A stretch of 64,000 nt of DNA from Desulfobacter sp. (GTDB lineage: Bacteria; Desulfobacterota; Desulfobacteria; Desulfobacterales; Desulfobacteraceae). Within the stretch, counting starts at the first letter, position 1; each line of letters starts with the position of its first letter. Of the stretch, positions 9,391 to 20,699 are shown piece after piece. The position numbers and the translations under genes were made by a program. The notes under the pieces are model-generated. The model saw only the letters and a program-made list of their open reading frames with translations. It had not been told where the DNA came from and searched no databases. The stretch is taken from contig CP054838.1 of NCBI GenBank assembly GCA_028768545.1, positions 3,521,001-3,585,000 on the forward strand, in the 5' to 3' direction.

Positions 9391-10850
9391 ATGATATCCA
9401 CCCGCACCAAACTGATCGTTTGCCTGAGCATTATTTTGCTGTCCGGATTTTTTTTGACCAATTATTTTTCGTATACGGCATCCAAAAAATCGGTCAGAAC
9501 CGGAATTATTAAAAACAGTCTGCCCCTGTCCCGGGACAACATCTATTCGGAAATACAGCGAGATCTGACCCGGCCCATTTTTGTATCCTCTCTCATGTCC
9601 AATGACACCTTTTTAAAAGACTGGGTCCTCAAAGGGGAAAAAAAATTGAGTTGATTCAAAAATACCTTGAAGAAATTCGTGACAAGTATGGATTTTTCAG
9701 TTCTTTTTTTGTTTCAGACATCAGTTTGAATTATTACCATTTTAATGGGATTTTAAAAAAAATATCCACTGATGACGACCATGATGTCTGGTATTATCAA
9801 TTCAAGGACAAACAAAAAGACCATGACCTTGTTGTGGATACCAATGAAGCCGAACAAAATCATTTGACCATATTTATCAACCATCGCCTCATAGGATATG
9901 AAGGCCAATTTTTGGGGGTGGTGGGTGTAGGCCTTGATTTTAACCGGGTGGCCACCCTGCTTGAAGAGTATCGAAAAAAATACAATCGAAATATTTATAT
10001 GGTAGATCCTGCCGGAATGATCATGGTGCACAAGGATAAATCAAAAATAAATACATTATCCATTCACCAGGTTCCGGGATTAAAAAAAGTGGCGCCCAAG
10101 ATACTGAACACCTATGATAAGCCTGCTTTTTTTGAATATGATAAAGAAAATCAGCACATCCTTTTGACCACCCGGTTCGTCCGGGAACTGGGCTGGTTTC
10201 TCATGGTTGAACAGGATGAAACCCAGGCCTTGTCGCCCATTAAGGCAGCCTTGTATCAAAACCTTGGCTTCAGCATTGCCACCACCTTGCTCACCATAGC
10301 TTTTGTCTTTCTGGTGATTAATTTTTTCCAAAAAAGACTGGAGGCCATGGCCATTACAGATCCTTTGACCCGGGCCTTTAACCGGAATGAATTTGAGCAA
10401 CGGTTCAAATATATGACTGAGATGAACCGGCGCACCCGGGAAAATATCTGTATTGTTCTTTTTGACCTTGACCACTTAAAAGCGGTAAATGATACCCTGG
10501 GTCATCTCATGGGTGACCAGGTGATCAAAAAAGTGGCCCAAATCGCTTCCAAGACCATCCGGGATCAGGACATGCTTGTCAGATGGGGGGGGGATGAATT
10601 TGTGCTTTTAATTAAAAACAATCTTGAGATTTCATGCCGGGTGGCAGAACGGCTGCGTCAAGCGGTTGAATCCCATGATTTTTATGCATCAGTGAATGCC
10701 AAAAAATTGCCTGAGAAGGTAACCATCAGCTGCGGCATTGCCAAATACCAAACTGGCCAAAGCCTGGATGATATATTGCACAGGGCCGACAGGGCCATGT
10801 ACCGAGGAAAAGAAAAAAACCGTAATGTCGTTGTTGTGGACAAGGACTAA
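9391..10850 (+). pseudogene. Cache-domain membrane diguanylate cyclase, frameshifted in an A8 run
   Basis: Two consecutive frames together encode one receptor. The first (9391-9654) gives a signal-anchor helix (residues about 8-27) and the start of a periplasmic sensor. The second (9651-10850) continues with the Cache-like sensor, a second membrane helix (LGFSIATTLLTIAFVFLVI), and a GGDEF domain with an intact GGDEF loop and an RDQD motif five residues before it. The switch lies at eight A (9638-9645), where a -1 shift joins GEKK to IELIQKYLEE. This is either a one-base deletion, a sequencing error, or slippage at A-AAA-AAA. The intact protein of about 486 residues would sense a small ligand outside and make c-di-GMP inside. 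The second frame alone lacks the first membrane anchor. Confidence 0.8.
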
Positions 10851-10854
10851 AAAT

Positions 10855-11310
10855 ATGCAGGACCTTATCATTTCTCCCTATACCCAGAAAGACCATGACC
10901 CGGTCATTTTTCTTTGGGACCAATGTCATCTTATTGTTCCCTGGAATGATCCAAACAAGGATATTCAACGCAAGTTGCAAGAATGCCCGGACCAGTTTTT
11001 TTTGGCCCGGCAACATGACCTGGTAATCGGTTCATGCATGGCAGGCTATGATGGTCACAGGGGATGGTTTTACTATCTTGGGGTATTGCCAAAATTCCGG
11101 CATCAAGGGGTGGCAGGTCAATTAATTGCCCACGGAGAAACCCTGCTCACAAGGCTTGGATGTTCAAAAATAAATCTGATGGTCAGACAATCAAATACAG
11201 AAGTCATCCAATTTTATAAAAAAAACGGATATGGTCAAGACCCGGTTATGGTGATGAACAAGCGGCTTGAATCTGATATCAAAATCCAAGTATCGCCACC
11301 CCCCTTATGA
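10855..11310 (+). CDS. GNAT-family N-acetyltransferase (YpeA-like)
   Basis: A single-domain acetyl-CoA-dependent N-acetyltransferase of 151 residues. The acetyl-CoA loop is seen as LGVLPKFRHQGVAGQLI (about 77-93), preceded by the WFYYL strand and followed by the family's C-terminal FYKKNGY motif. It resembles YpeA-type proteins of unknown substrate. The ATG at 10855, five bases after the upstream stop, is preferred over an in-frame start at 10738 that lies inside the GGDEF gene. It is convergent with ligA. A C-rich/G-rich inverted repeat (about 11298-11320) lies at the junction. Confidence 0.88.
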   Translation: MQDLIISPYTQKDHDPVIFLWDQCHLIVPWNDPNKDIQRKLQECPDQFFLARQHDLVIGSCMAGYDGHRGWFYYLGVLPKFRHQGVAGQLIAHGETLLTRLGCSKINLMVRQSNTEVIQFYKKNGYGQDPVMVMNKRLESDIKIQVSPPPL

Positions 11311-11321
11311 AAATGGGGGGC

Positions 11322-14116
<2,795 letters not shown>

Positions 14117-14378
14117 CTTTGACCTCATCAATAATCTCGTAGAGCCACATAATATCTTCCACAGACAGTCGGCCCGCCTTTGAAGGCGCACGGTCTGAAC
14201 CATCTTTTTTCTTGAGTATTCTGGGTCCGAGCTGAACCTTTGGCTCTCCTTCACCGTATTGCTGAATGGATATTAATAAACCGGTTTCTTCATTTTTCCA
14301 CTCTTTTATTTTTTTATCCTTTTCAGGATCATAACCTGCCATGGGGTCTCCTTTGATTCATGGGTTAATCTAAACATT

Positions 14379-15422
14379 TTATACTTCAACACATATGCCT
14401 TGGGTATCGATCCGGGTCGCGAGAATAGATCCCGTTTCCACATTATCAAAAAGTTTTTGCCAGCAAAGGCTAAGGGCCTGGATACGATCCTCTTCTCCAA
14501 CAGCCCAGAGGCATCCTCCGGCACCCGCACCTGTAAACCTGGCTCCGCAATTTTGTGCCACAGCGCTTTCAAACATTTTTTGACCGGTCTTGTCAAGAAC
14601 ATCCGGAGTCATTTCACATCTTAGCCGGGTCTCTTTATTCATTAATTTACCCGCCTGATCATACTCTTTGGCCATTAAAGCCTGTGAAAAATCCCGGGTA
14701 ATTTTTACAATCTGTTCAAAAGGGGCAAACAGATCTCCGGATTTAAATCCTGCAACCCATCTTGAATTAACGTCCGCCGACACATGGGTAATGCCGCAAA
14801 AGGCCACCAGAATATGACGGTTTAAATCCATGATGTCTGCATGCCGTTTATAAAGGGGGGTCTGAATAAATTCAGGGCCTGTTTTGCCGAGTTTCCACTC
14901 CCAGAGATTGACCCCGCCAAAGGCGGCCGCTGTCTGGTCCTGCATCCCGCAAGGAACGCCTGCCACCGCAGATTCAATATAATGGGCAAGCCAGGCAATC
15001 TGTTCAGGATCAATGGATTTGCCAAGGGCCGTGTAAAACCCCGCAATAAGAGCCACTGCAGCTGAAGAGGATCCGCCCAGGGCACTTTTAGGAGGCGAGC
15101 TTGATTCAATATGAATATGCAGGCCATGGGCATTGAAAAACTTTGCAATGGCAAACATCAGCCCCATGGGATTGTCAGTCACGTTTTCATCTCTGTCCCG
15201 TTCAATGGTGGCAAAGCCTTTGGATGAAATTTTGATCCGTCCCCGGGTAAAGGAAGATAAGGTTACACAGGTCCTCAAATCCAGGGCCAGATTAAAGGTG
15301 GCAGGATTGACACGGGCCAGGGGAATGAAAAAAGTTGAAATATCAAGGGTACCGCCAAGATCAACTCTGCAAGGCACTGAGGTTTTAACTCTTTTTCGGT
15401 CAAGAATGGGTTTAAAATTCAT
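14379..15422 (-). CDS. GHMP-family small-molecule kinase
   Basis: A 347-residue GHMP (galactokinase/homoserine/mevalonate/phosphomevalonate) kinase. The N-terminal substrate strand RVDLGGTLD, the ATP loop PPKSALGGSSSAAVAL (about residues 108-123) and the C-terminal FTGAGAGGCLWAV glycine-rich motif are all present. The substrate is unknown; the shape is closest to sugar kinases such as those for heptose or fucose phosphates. Its ATG originally overlapped the recO stop as ATGA, and an IS4-family element now separates the two. The start codon and its AGGA site are preserved in the target duplication, but transcription from the upstream promoter must now pass through the IS or start inside it. 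Confidence 0.85.
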   Translation of the reverse strand: MNFKPILDRKRVKTSVPCRVDLGGTLDISTFFIPLARVNPATFNLALDLRTCVTLSSFTRGRIKISSKGFATIERDRDENVTDNPMGLMFAIAKFFNAHGLHIHIESSSPPKSALGGSSSAAVALIAGFYTALGKSIDPEQIAWLAHYIESAVAGVPCGMQDQTAAAFGGVNLWEWKLGKTGPEFIQTPLYKRHADIMDLNRHILVAFCGITHVSADVNSRWVAGFKSGDLFAPFEQIVKITRDFSQALMAKEYDQAGKLMNKETRLRCEMTPDVLDKTGQKMFESAVAQNCGARFTGAGAGGCLWAVGEEDRIQALSLCWQKLFDNVETGSILATRIDTQGICVEV

Positions 15423-15429
15423 TTTTCCT

Positions 15430-16742
15430 CAGTAGTGTCCGGTTAGGTTGTTGCATATAAAAAGCATCTAAAATCATTGAAAAAACAGTCGGTTTTGTGT
15501 TGACAAATGTGCGTAAAAATTTTTGTGCGCCTTGAAAACTTAACTCAAGGAGCTCAAATGACGCACATCTCAGTCCCTAAAAAACAACTACGGTCCCTGA
15601 ACTTTGACAATTTCAGGTGCCCTCTCTGATAAAGTCACTTTCAAAAGCACCGGAATTACAATCTCGAGGAGACCGCCCTTTAAAAATGACATTCGAAGAC
15701 CAGATAAATGCTTTGGTTTATTTCCATCTTCAGGAGCACAAGTCTGCCCGACATTTAATTCAGGATCTCAAGGAGAATGTTTTTGCTAAAGAAAATATTG
15801 CGCCAGACGGTGGTATCAGCCGTAGTAGTTTCTGTGAAGCCATCAATCACAGGGGACTCGAACAACTGCAATTTATCTTTGAGGATCTTTATAAACAGGC
15901 TCTTGAGTGTCATCCGGGTGAACACGCCGAGTTAGGAGAGTTGGTTTCCATTGACGGTAGTCTCATAAATGCAGTCCTTTCAATGCACTGGGCGAACTAC
16001 AGAAAAGGAAGTAAAAAAGCCAAAGTACATTGCGGATTTGACATTAATCACGGAATCCCAAACAAAATCTTTTTGACTGAAGGCAACGGCGCTGAACGCA
16101 CTTTTGTTCCCAAAATACTTTCCAAGGGGCAAACAGGTGTTATGGATCGTGGATATCAATCCCATAAAGAATTTGACCTGCTTCAGGAGCAAGGCAAACA
16201 TTTTGTCTGCCGTATAAAAACCAGGACAACAAGAACAATTATTGATAACCACGAGACCTCTTCCGACAGCTACATTTTTTATGATGCACTGGTTAAACTT
16301 GGTACTCCGAATCAAAACCAGACGAAAAGGCCTGTTCGGGTTGTTGGCTATAAAATTGCTGGCGTCAAATACTATGTGGCAACTGACAGGCATGATTTAA
16401 CAGCGGAACAAATAGCAACAATTTATAAACTCCGGTGGACCATTGAGGATTTTTTCAAATGGTGGAAAGAACATCTGAAGGTATATCATCTCATTGCCCG
16501 CAGTGAATACGGCCTTATGGTTCAGATTCTTGGCGGCCTTATCACTTACCTGTTACTGGCAATCCATTGCCAAAAACAGTTTAATGAAAAGGTCACGATC
16601 AAAAGAGTTCGGCAGCTGCGAACCGCCATTCTAAATGACCTGTTTGGCTGCGAGGAGCAGGGCTCTCATAGTTCAAACAGGGACAATATTGTCAAAGATC
16701 AAAAAATTATTGAGCAAGCAAAAACCTAACCGGACATCACTG
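15430..16742 (+). mobile_element. IS4-family insertion sequence, copy 1 (1313 bp, 9-bp TSD)
   Basis: The ends are imperfect inverted repeats beginning CAGT and sharing TGTCCGGTTAGGTT. A 9-bp target duplication, ATTTTTCCT, lies at 15421-15429 and 16743-16751. The same element recurs at 28546-29856 with 1311 bp; the two bases difference is a CT insertion in the transposase gene here. The element sits exactly at the former recO/GHMP-kinase overlap. The transposase runs opposite to the host operon. Confidence 0.95.
15558..16729 (+). pseudogene. IS4-family transposase, frameshifted by a CT insertion
   Basis: The intact sibling at 28674 shows that translation should start at ATG 15558 after AAGGAG. 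Here CTCTCT replaces CTCT at about 15622-15627, so the frame ends at TGA 15627 after 23 codons. The remainder (open from a GTG at 15617, 370 residues) retains the whole catalytic core: SIDGS with the first Asp, GVMDRGYQS with the second Asp, and the Glu-bearing LRWTIEDFFKWWKEHLK region. A shortened product lacking the first about 23 residues is possible but starts without a good ribosome site. Confidence 0.85.
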
Positions 16743-17535
16743 ATTTTTCCTGCCTTATTCTCTGCAAAAATAAAAGACTTTTGAATCTGCGGCCGATATG
16801 AAAGGGAATAAACGACTCGAGCAAAATTTCTCCTTCCTTGATGGCAAAGGGAGAAAACCGGATCCGGTCGGCCCGCTCGACCTCATTGGTATTCATCCAG
16901 AATAATTGTTTTAAGGTGCCTTTGGACACTTTTGTAAAAAACTTTGATTCATGACGCCTTGCCTGGCCGTGACATTTGGGACAAATAATCTTTCCCTCTT
17001 TAAAATCAAAATGCAAATGGCTGGCATCCACCTCATCCATACGGGTTTGGCAATGATCGCAGCAATCCAAATTCGGGGAAAACCCTGACAGACTCATAAA
17101 TCGAATCTGAAACAACAGGCTGATCACCTGGGTGCGGATATCTGATTTATCCAACATGTCCAAAGCAAAATACAAAAGATCATACAACTCTTTTTGGGGT
17201 CTTCCCTCTTCAAGCCAAAACATTAGAATTTCAATCCAATAACAGGCATAGGCAGTTTTGAAGACATTGTACCGGATATTTGCAAATCCGTTGCCAAGAA
17301 GAGTCTGGGTTAAGATCACCAGCCCCTCTTTATTCTTTTTGGGAAATGAACAATGGATGTGATTGGCTGAAAACAGGTCAAGGGCCCCTGAAAAACGGCG
17401 TACACTCTGTTTTGCATTCTTTGCGATCACTACAATTTTTCCCCTGTCCCGGGTCAAAAAGGTAATAATCAGATCATGATCCCCATACTCGATTTTACGC
17501 AGCAATATAGCGTCTGTGTTAAAGTCTTTCGTCAT
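16726..17535 (-). CDS. recO: DNA repair protein RecO, C-terminus altered by IS insertion
   Basis: RecO works with RecR (and RecF) to load RecA on single-stranded DNA. The protein has an N-terminal OB fold (DAILLRKIEYGDHDLIITFLT), a helical middle and a four-cysteine zinc site (CCDHCQ ... CPKC). With the present frame it is 269 residues. The last five residues (SVMSG) and the TAG stop come from the terminal repeat of the IS4 element. Reconstructing the target site restores an original TGA stop right after RQEK. The core domains are intact, so function is probably kept. mgtE ends 7 bases upstream on the same strand. Confidence 0.92.
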   Translation of the reverse strand: MTKDFNTDAILLRKIEYGDHDLIITFLTRDRGKIVVIAKNAKQSVRRFSGALDLFSANHIHCSFPKKNKEGLVILTQTLLGNGFANIRYNVFKTAYACYWIEILMFWLEEGRPQKELYDLLYFALDMLDKSDIRTQVISLLFQIRFMSLSGFSPNLDCCDHCQTRMDEVDASHLHFDFKEGKIICPKCHGQARRHESKFFTKVSKGTLKQLFWMNTNEVERADRIRFSPFAIKEGEILLESFIPFHIGRRFKSLLFLQRIRQEKSVMSG

Positions 17536-17541
17536 ATGCTG

Positions 17542-18906
17542 TTACAGGCCGAGCAAAAAACGGGCAATCGTAAAATAACAATAGACACTGACAATATCGA
17601 TGGAGGTGGTAACAAAAGGACCTGTGGCCACGGCAGGGTCGATGTTCAGACGCTGAAGAACCAGGGGAACCATGGACCCCACAAGGGCTGCCACGGACAT
17701 GGAAAGAAAAATGGCAAGTCCCACAGCCATGGCCAAGGCCCAGGAAAAAGGCTCGGACATAAAACTGATCTTTGCAACCATGCCGATTAATGCCCCGTAG
17801 ACAACGCCGAGAATCGACCCCACAGCCAATTCCTTTGTGACCACCTGGGCAAAGTCTTTAACATCCACCCGTCCTGTGGCAATGCCCCGGACAACAATGG
17901 TTGAACTCTGGGTACCGATATTGCCTCCCATTCCCATGATCACCGGAATAAATGCGGCAAGTCCTGCAAACTTCACCAGGGTTTCTTCAAACCCGCCAAT
18001 GATAAAAAAGGCAGCCACACCGCCCAGGCAGGATGCAAACAGCCAGGGCAGCCGTATCCTTGTTCCCTTGATGATGGTCTGGGTTTCAACGTACTCTTCA
18101 CCCACGCCCGCCATTTTCAACATATCTTCTGTGGCAGCCTCGTGAAGAATATCAATAACATCGTCCACGGTCACAATACCCACGATCCGATTATCGTCAT
18201 CCACCACAGGAACGGCCAGGTAATCATACCGGGAAACAATCCTTGCCACCTCTTCTCTGTCCGTATAGGGCTTGACCGAAACAATATCCGTTGCCATGAA
18301 CTCTTTAAGGGGACGGTCCGGTGATTCCACCACAAGCTGGCGCAACGAACTTACCCCAACCAATTTACCATAGGAATCTATCACATAAATATAAAAAGGC
18401 ATTTCCACATCCAGATATTTGTTCTGTAATGCTTCGATCACCTCTTTGGCATTTACATCCTCTTCCAATGCCACAAAATCTTTGACCATAAGAGAGCCTG
18501 CGGTGTCTTCGTCATAGCTCATGATCTGCTCGACATTGTCAGACTCTTCTTTTTTCATCTTTGAAAGGATTTTATCAGACAGTTCTTCATCCAGAAGCCC
18601 GAGCAATTCAGCTGCGTCATCCGAAGGCATGTGGTCAAATATTTCCACAAGCGTTTCAAATTTCACAGTTTTAACAAACTCGACAAAGGTGGCTTCATCC
18701 AGTTTGGAAAACAGGATACCAATCTCTTCAGGATCCTCAAGAAGATTAAAAAGCTTTTGCTGGTTGAGCAGGGTCAAATCCCGAAAAACAATGGAAAGGT
18801 CAGCCATATGGGTTTTATTGATAATATTGAGCAAGGGTTTGTTGGCCCCCCTGCGCAACAACCTTTTAATGCTGACTTTTAGTATCTGGATTTGTTCTTT
18901 TTGCAT
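17542..18906 (-). CDS. mgtE: Magnesium transporter MgtE
   Basis: An inner-membrane Mg2+ channel of 454 residues with the full family architecture: an N-terminal superhelical MgtE_N domain (about 20-130), a CBS pair (about 135-260) that senses cytosolic Mg2+, the plug helix and five membrane helices. The pore signature MGMGGNIGTQSSTIVVRG is present, as is the second conserved stretch DPAVATGPFVTTSIDI near the C-terminus. It lies 38 bases after the PPIase gene and just before recO in the minus-strand string. No room for an M-box riboswitch exists upstream. Gating is probably by the protein itself. Confidence 0.96.
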   Translation of the reverse strand: MQKEQIQILKVSIKRLLRRGANKPLLNIINKTHMADLSIVFRDLTLLNQQKLFNLLEDPEEIGILFSKLDEATFVEFVKTVKFETLVEIFDHMPSDDAAELLGLLDEELSDKILSKMKKEESDNVEQIMSYDEDTAGSLMVKDFVALEEDVNAKEVIEALQNKYLDVEMPFYIYVIDSYGKLVGVSSLRQLVVESPDRPLKEFMATDIVSVKPYTDREEVARIVSRYDYLAVPVVDDDNRIVGIVTVDDVIDILHEAATEDMLKMAGVGEEYVETQTIIKGTRIRLPWLFASCLGGVAAFFIIGGFEETLVKFAGLAAFIPVIMGMGGNIGTQSSTIVVRGIATGRVDVKDFAQVVTKELAVGSILGVVYGALIGMVAKISFMSEPFSWALAMAVGLAIFLSMSVAALVGSMVPLVLQRLNIDPAVATGPFVTTSIDIVSVYCYFTIARFLLGL

Positions 18907-18944
18907 AAAATTTCCCCGGCAAAAAAGCCCTAAGGACTATATAA

Positions 18945-19889
18945 TTAGAGCATCAGTTTGATATGGGCGTTCTGTTTAAGAGATTCCATCCATTGATTAA
19001 ACTGCTTTTGACCCTGTTCTTTAAAAAGGATATTTTGAATTTTTGTTTTGGCCTGATCTGCTGTCTGATTTCCTTCCATGATGATATCTTCCACATAGAT
19101 GATCTGAAAAGCGGAACCCGTTTTCATTACAGGGGTATGATCCCCTTTTTTAAGACCCTCCAGAGCTGTTTTAATATCCTGACTAAAAGAATTGATGTCA
19201 AACAGACCCAGTTCCCCGCCCTGGGAGGCATTGGATCCAATTGAAAATTCTTGGGCAAGATCGGCAAAGGACTCACCGGATTTGAGCCGGTTTTCGACAA
19301 GGGTGATCTCATCTTGGCTCTGGGATAAAATATTTCTCAATTGGTATTTTTTGATCCCGATAAACTCATCTTTGTGTGCATCATAATAGGTTTGAATGTC
19401 TTCATCCGTAATCACAATTTTTGAACGGACCGCCCTGTTGACCAGCATGGACTGAAGAATCTGGTCTTTCATTTTTTCCCGGTATTCGGCTATGGTCATG
19501 CCTTCTGCGGCAAGACCGCGCTCAAGGCCTTCATCATCAATCTTGTTGGCGGTTTTGAAATTTTCAATGGCCCGATCCACATCTTGAGTCTTTACCTCAA
19601 TTCCGTATTTTCCGGCTTCCTGAATGGTCAGCGAACTTTCAACCAGCTGGTTGAGCATATCAGATTCAAGTTGAGTGATAAGCTCTTGTTTGCGTGTATC
19701 AGAATTTTGAGAGGCTTGAATATTCTTTCGATATACCATGGTGGCCTTGTTCAATTCTGAAAGGGTTACAATATCATTGTTAACAATGGCCACAATCCGA
19801 TCGATAACTTCTGCAGAAGACTGAGAAAAAAACCCCATCATTGCCATACCGATACCAAGGAAAATAATTTGTCTTATCTTCACGATCAA
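18945..19889 (-). CDS. SurA-like periplasmic peptidyl-prolyl isomerase
   Basis: A 314-residue secreted chaperone/PPIase. Residues 1-26 form a signal peptide (hydrophobic IIFLGIGMAMMGFF, cleavage near SSAEV). A SurA N-terminal helical domain follows (about 27-170), then one parvulin domain (about 180-275, with LAQEFSIGSNASQGGELGLF) and a short C-terminal helix. SurA of E. coli has two parvulin domains; this has one, as in many Desulfobacterota. It should assist outer-membrane protein folding in the periplasm. A second SurA_N protein is encoded 11 bases upstream, suggesting a pair acting together. Confidence 0.9.
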   Translation of the reverse strand: MIVKIRQIIFLGIGMAMMGFFSQSSAEVIDRIVAIVNNDIVTLSELNKATMVYRKNIQASQNSDTRKQELITQLESDMLNQLVESSLTIQEAGKYGIEVKTQDVDRAIENFKTANKIDDEGLERGLAAEGMTIAEYREKMKDQILQSMLVNRAVRSKIVITDEDIQTYYDAHKDEFIGIKKYQLRNILSQSQDEITLVENRLKSGESFADLAQEFSIGSNASQGGELGLFDINSFSQDIKTALEGLKKGDHTPVMKTGSAFQIIYVEDIIMEGNQTADQAKTKIQNILFKEQGQKQFNQWMESLKQNAHIKLML

Positions 19890-19900
19890 TCCGTCCTTTT

Positions 19901-20623
19901 TTATTCCTGTTTCATTAAAAAAACAGCCAGAGCCTTTTGATTTATTTCCACAGGGTATTTAATTTTCAACCCTGAAATCCACTCATCATAAAAGGCCTGA
20001 CTTTTTTCCATTCTCAGTTGTTTGACTAGTCCGGCTTCATCTAAAGCGTGACGTTCGTCCTCTGGCTGCCCGGCAATACGGCTATAAAAGGCCACCATAT
20101 CTTCAGGACTGATTTCCTGAACATCCACAAGTTCAAGCTGAACAATTTTATCAATGACCATATCCTTTTCAAGTCTGTTTCTCCAGACCGGGTACGGGAT
20201 TGCATTTTCCAAGAGCATCTGCTCAAAACTATCTTGTGGATAGTCTTTTTTAAATTCAGATTCAGCCAGGGCCACATCCTCTTCACTTAAAAAGATTTTT
20301 TTTTCTTTTGCCCTGGCCAAAATCACAGTCTCGTCAGTCAAAATTGAAACCAAATCCAGAACCATGCTGTTATAGGCAAGGGGCTGATTCTTTATATCAT
20401 AGGGATAGGCGGTTAATTTTAAATCAAGTTCATCTGCAAACGCTTCAGGGCTTACCAAAACCGAACCGGACTTGATGATAAACTCTGGGGAAGGGGGAGC
20501 CGGAGGAGCACAGCCTAAAATCCCTGAACAAAAAAAAAGCCCCGTCAGCGCAAGTGCCCAGACTGTTATATTTTTTAGGACCGAATTCAAAAAACGGCCC
20601 TTATTTTTCCGGTTTTCCCTCAA
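19901..20623 (-). CDS. SurA_N-type lipoprotein without PPIase domain
   Basis: A 240-residue predicted lipoprotein. A hydrophobic signal segment (WALALTGLFFCSGI) ends in the lipobox LGC, giving a lipidated Cys near residue 38. The mature part resembles the SurA N-terminal chaperone domain (EEDVALAESEFKKDYP and following helices), but no parvulin domain is present. The start is TTG at 20623, chosen because AAGGGAGGG lies 8 bases upstream and no other usable start precedes the signal peptide. It is the first gene of the minus-strand string running to ligA, and an IS element lies about 75 bases upstream of it. Confidence 0.82.
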   Translation of the reverse strand: MRENRKNKGRFLNSVLKNITVWALALTGLFFCSGILGCAPPAPPSPEFIIKSGSVLVSPEAFADELDLKLTAYPYDIKNQPLAYNSMVLDLVSILTDETVILARAKEKKIFLSEEDVALAESEFKKDYPQDSFEQMLLENAIPYPVWRNRLEKDMVIDKIVQLELVDVQEISPEDMVAFYSRIAGQPEDERHALDEAGLVKQLRMEKSQAFYDEWISGLKIKYPVEINQKALAVFLMKQE

Positions 20624-20699
20624 GTTAATCCCTCCCTTTTAACAGGTTGGAAACTTTATCATTGTCGCCTTAATTTCGCAAGTTAATTCAGCCCCCCTG

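Noticed and set aside
11298-11320. Terminator from the C-rich/G-rich inverted repeat between the GNAT gene and ligA
   Set aside because: A six-base stem without a T tract; too weak to list as a terminator.
18907-18944. M-box or other Mg riboswitch upstream of mgtE
   Set aside because: Only 38 bases separate mgtE from the preceding gene, too little for the element.
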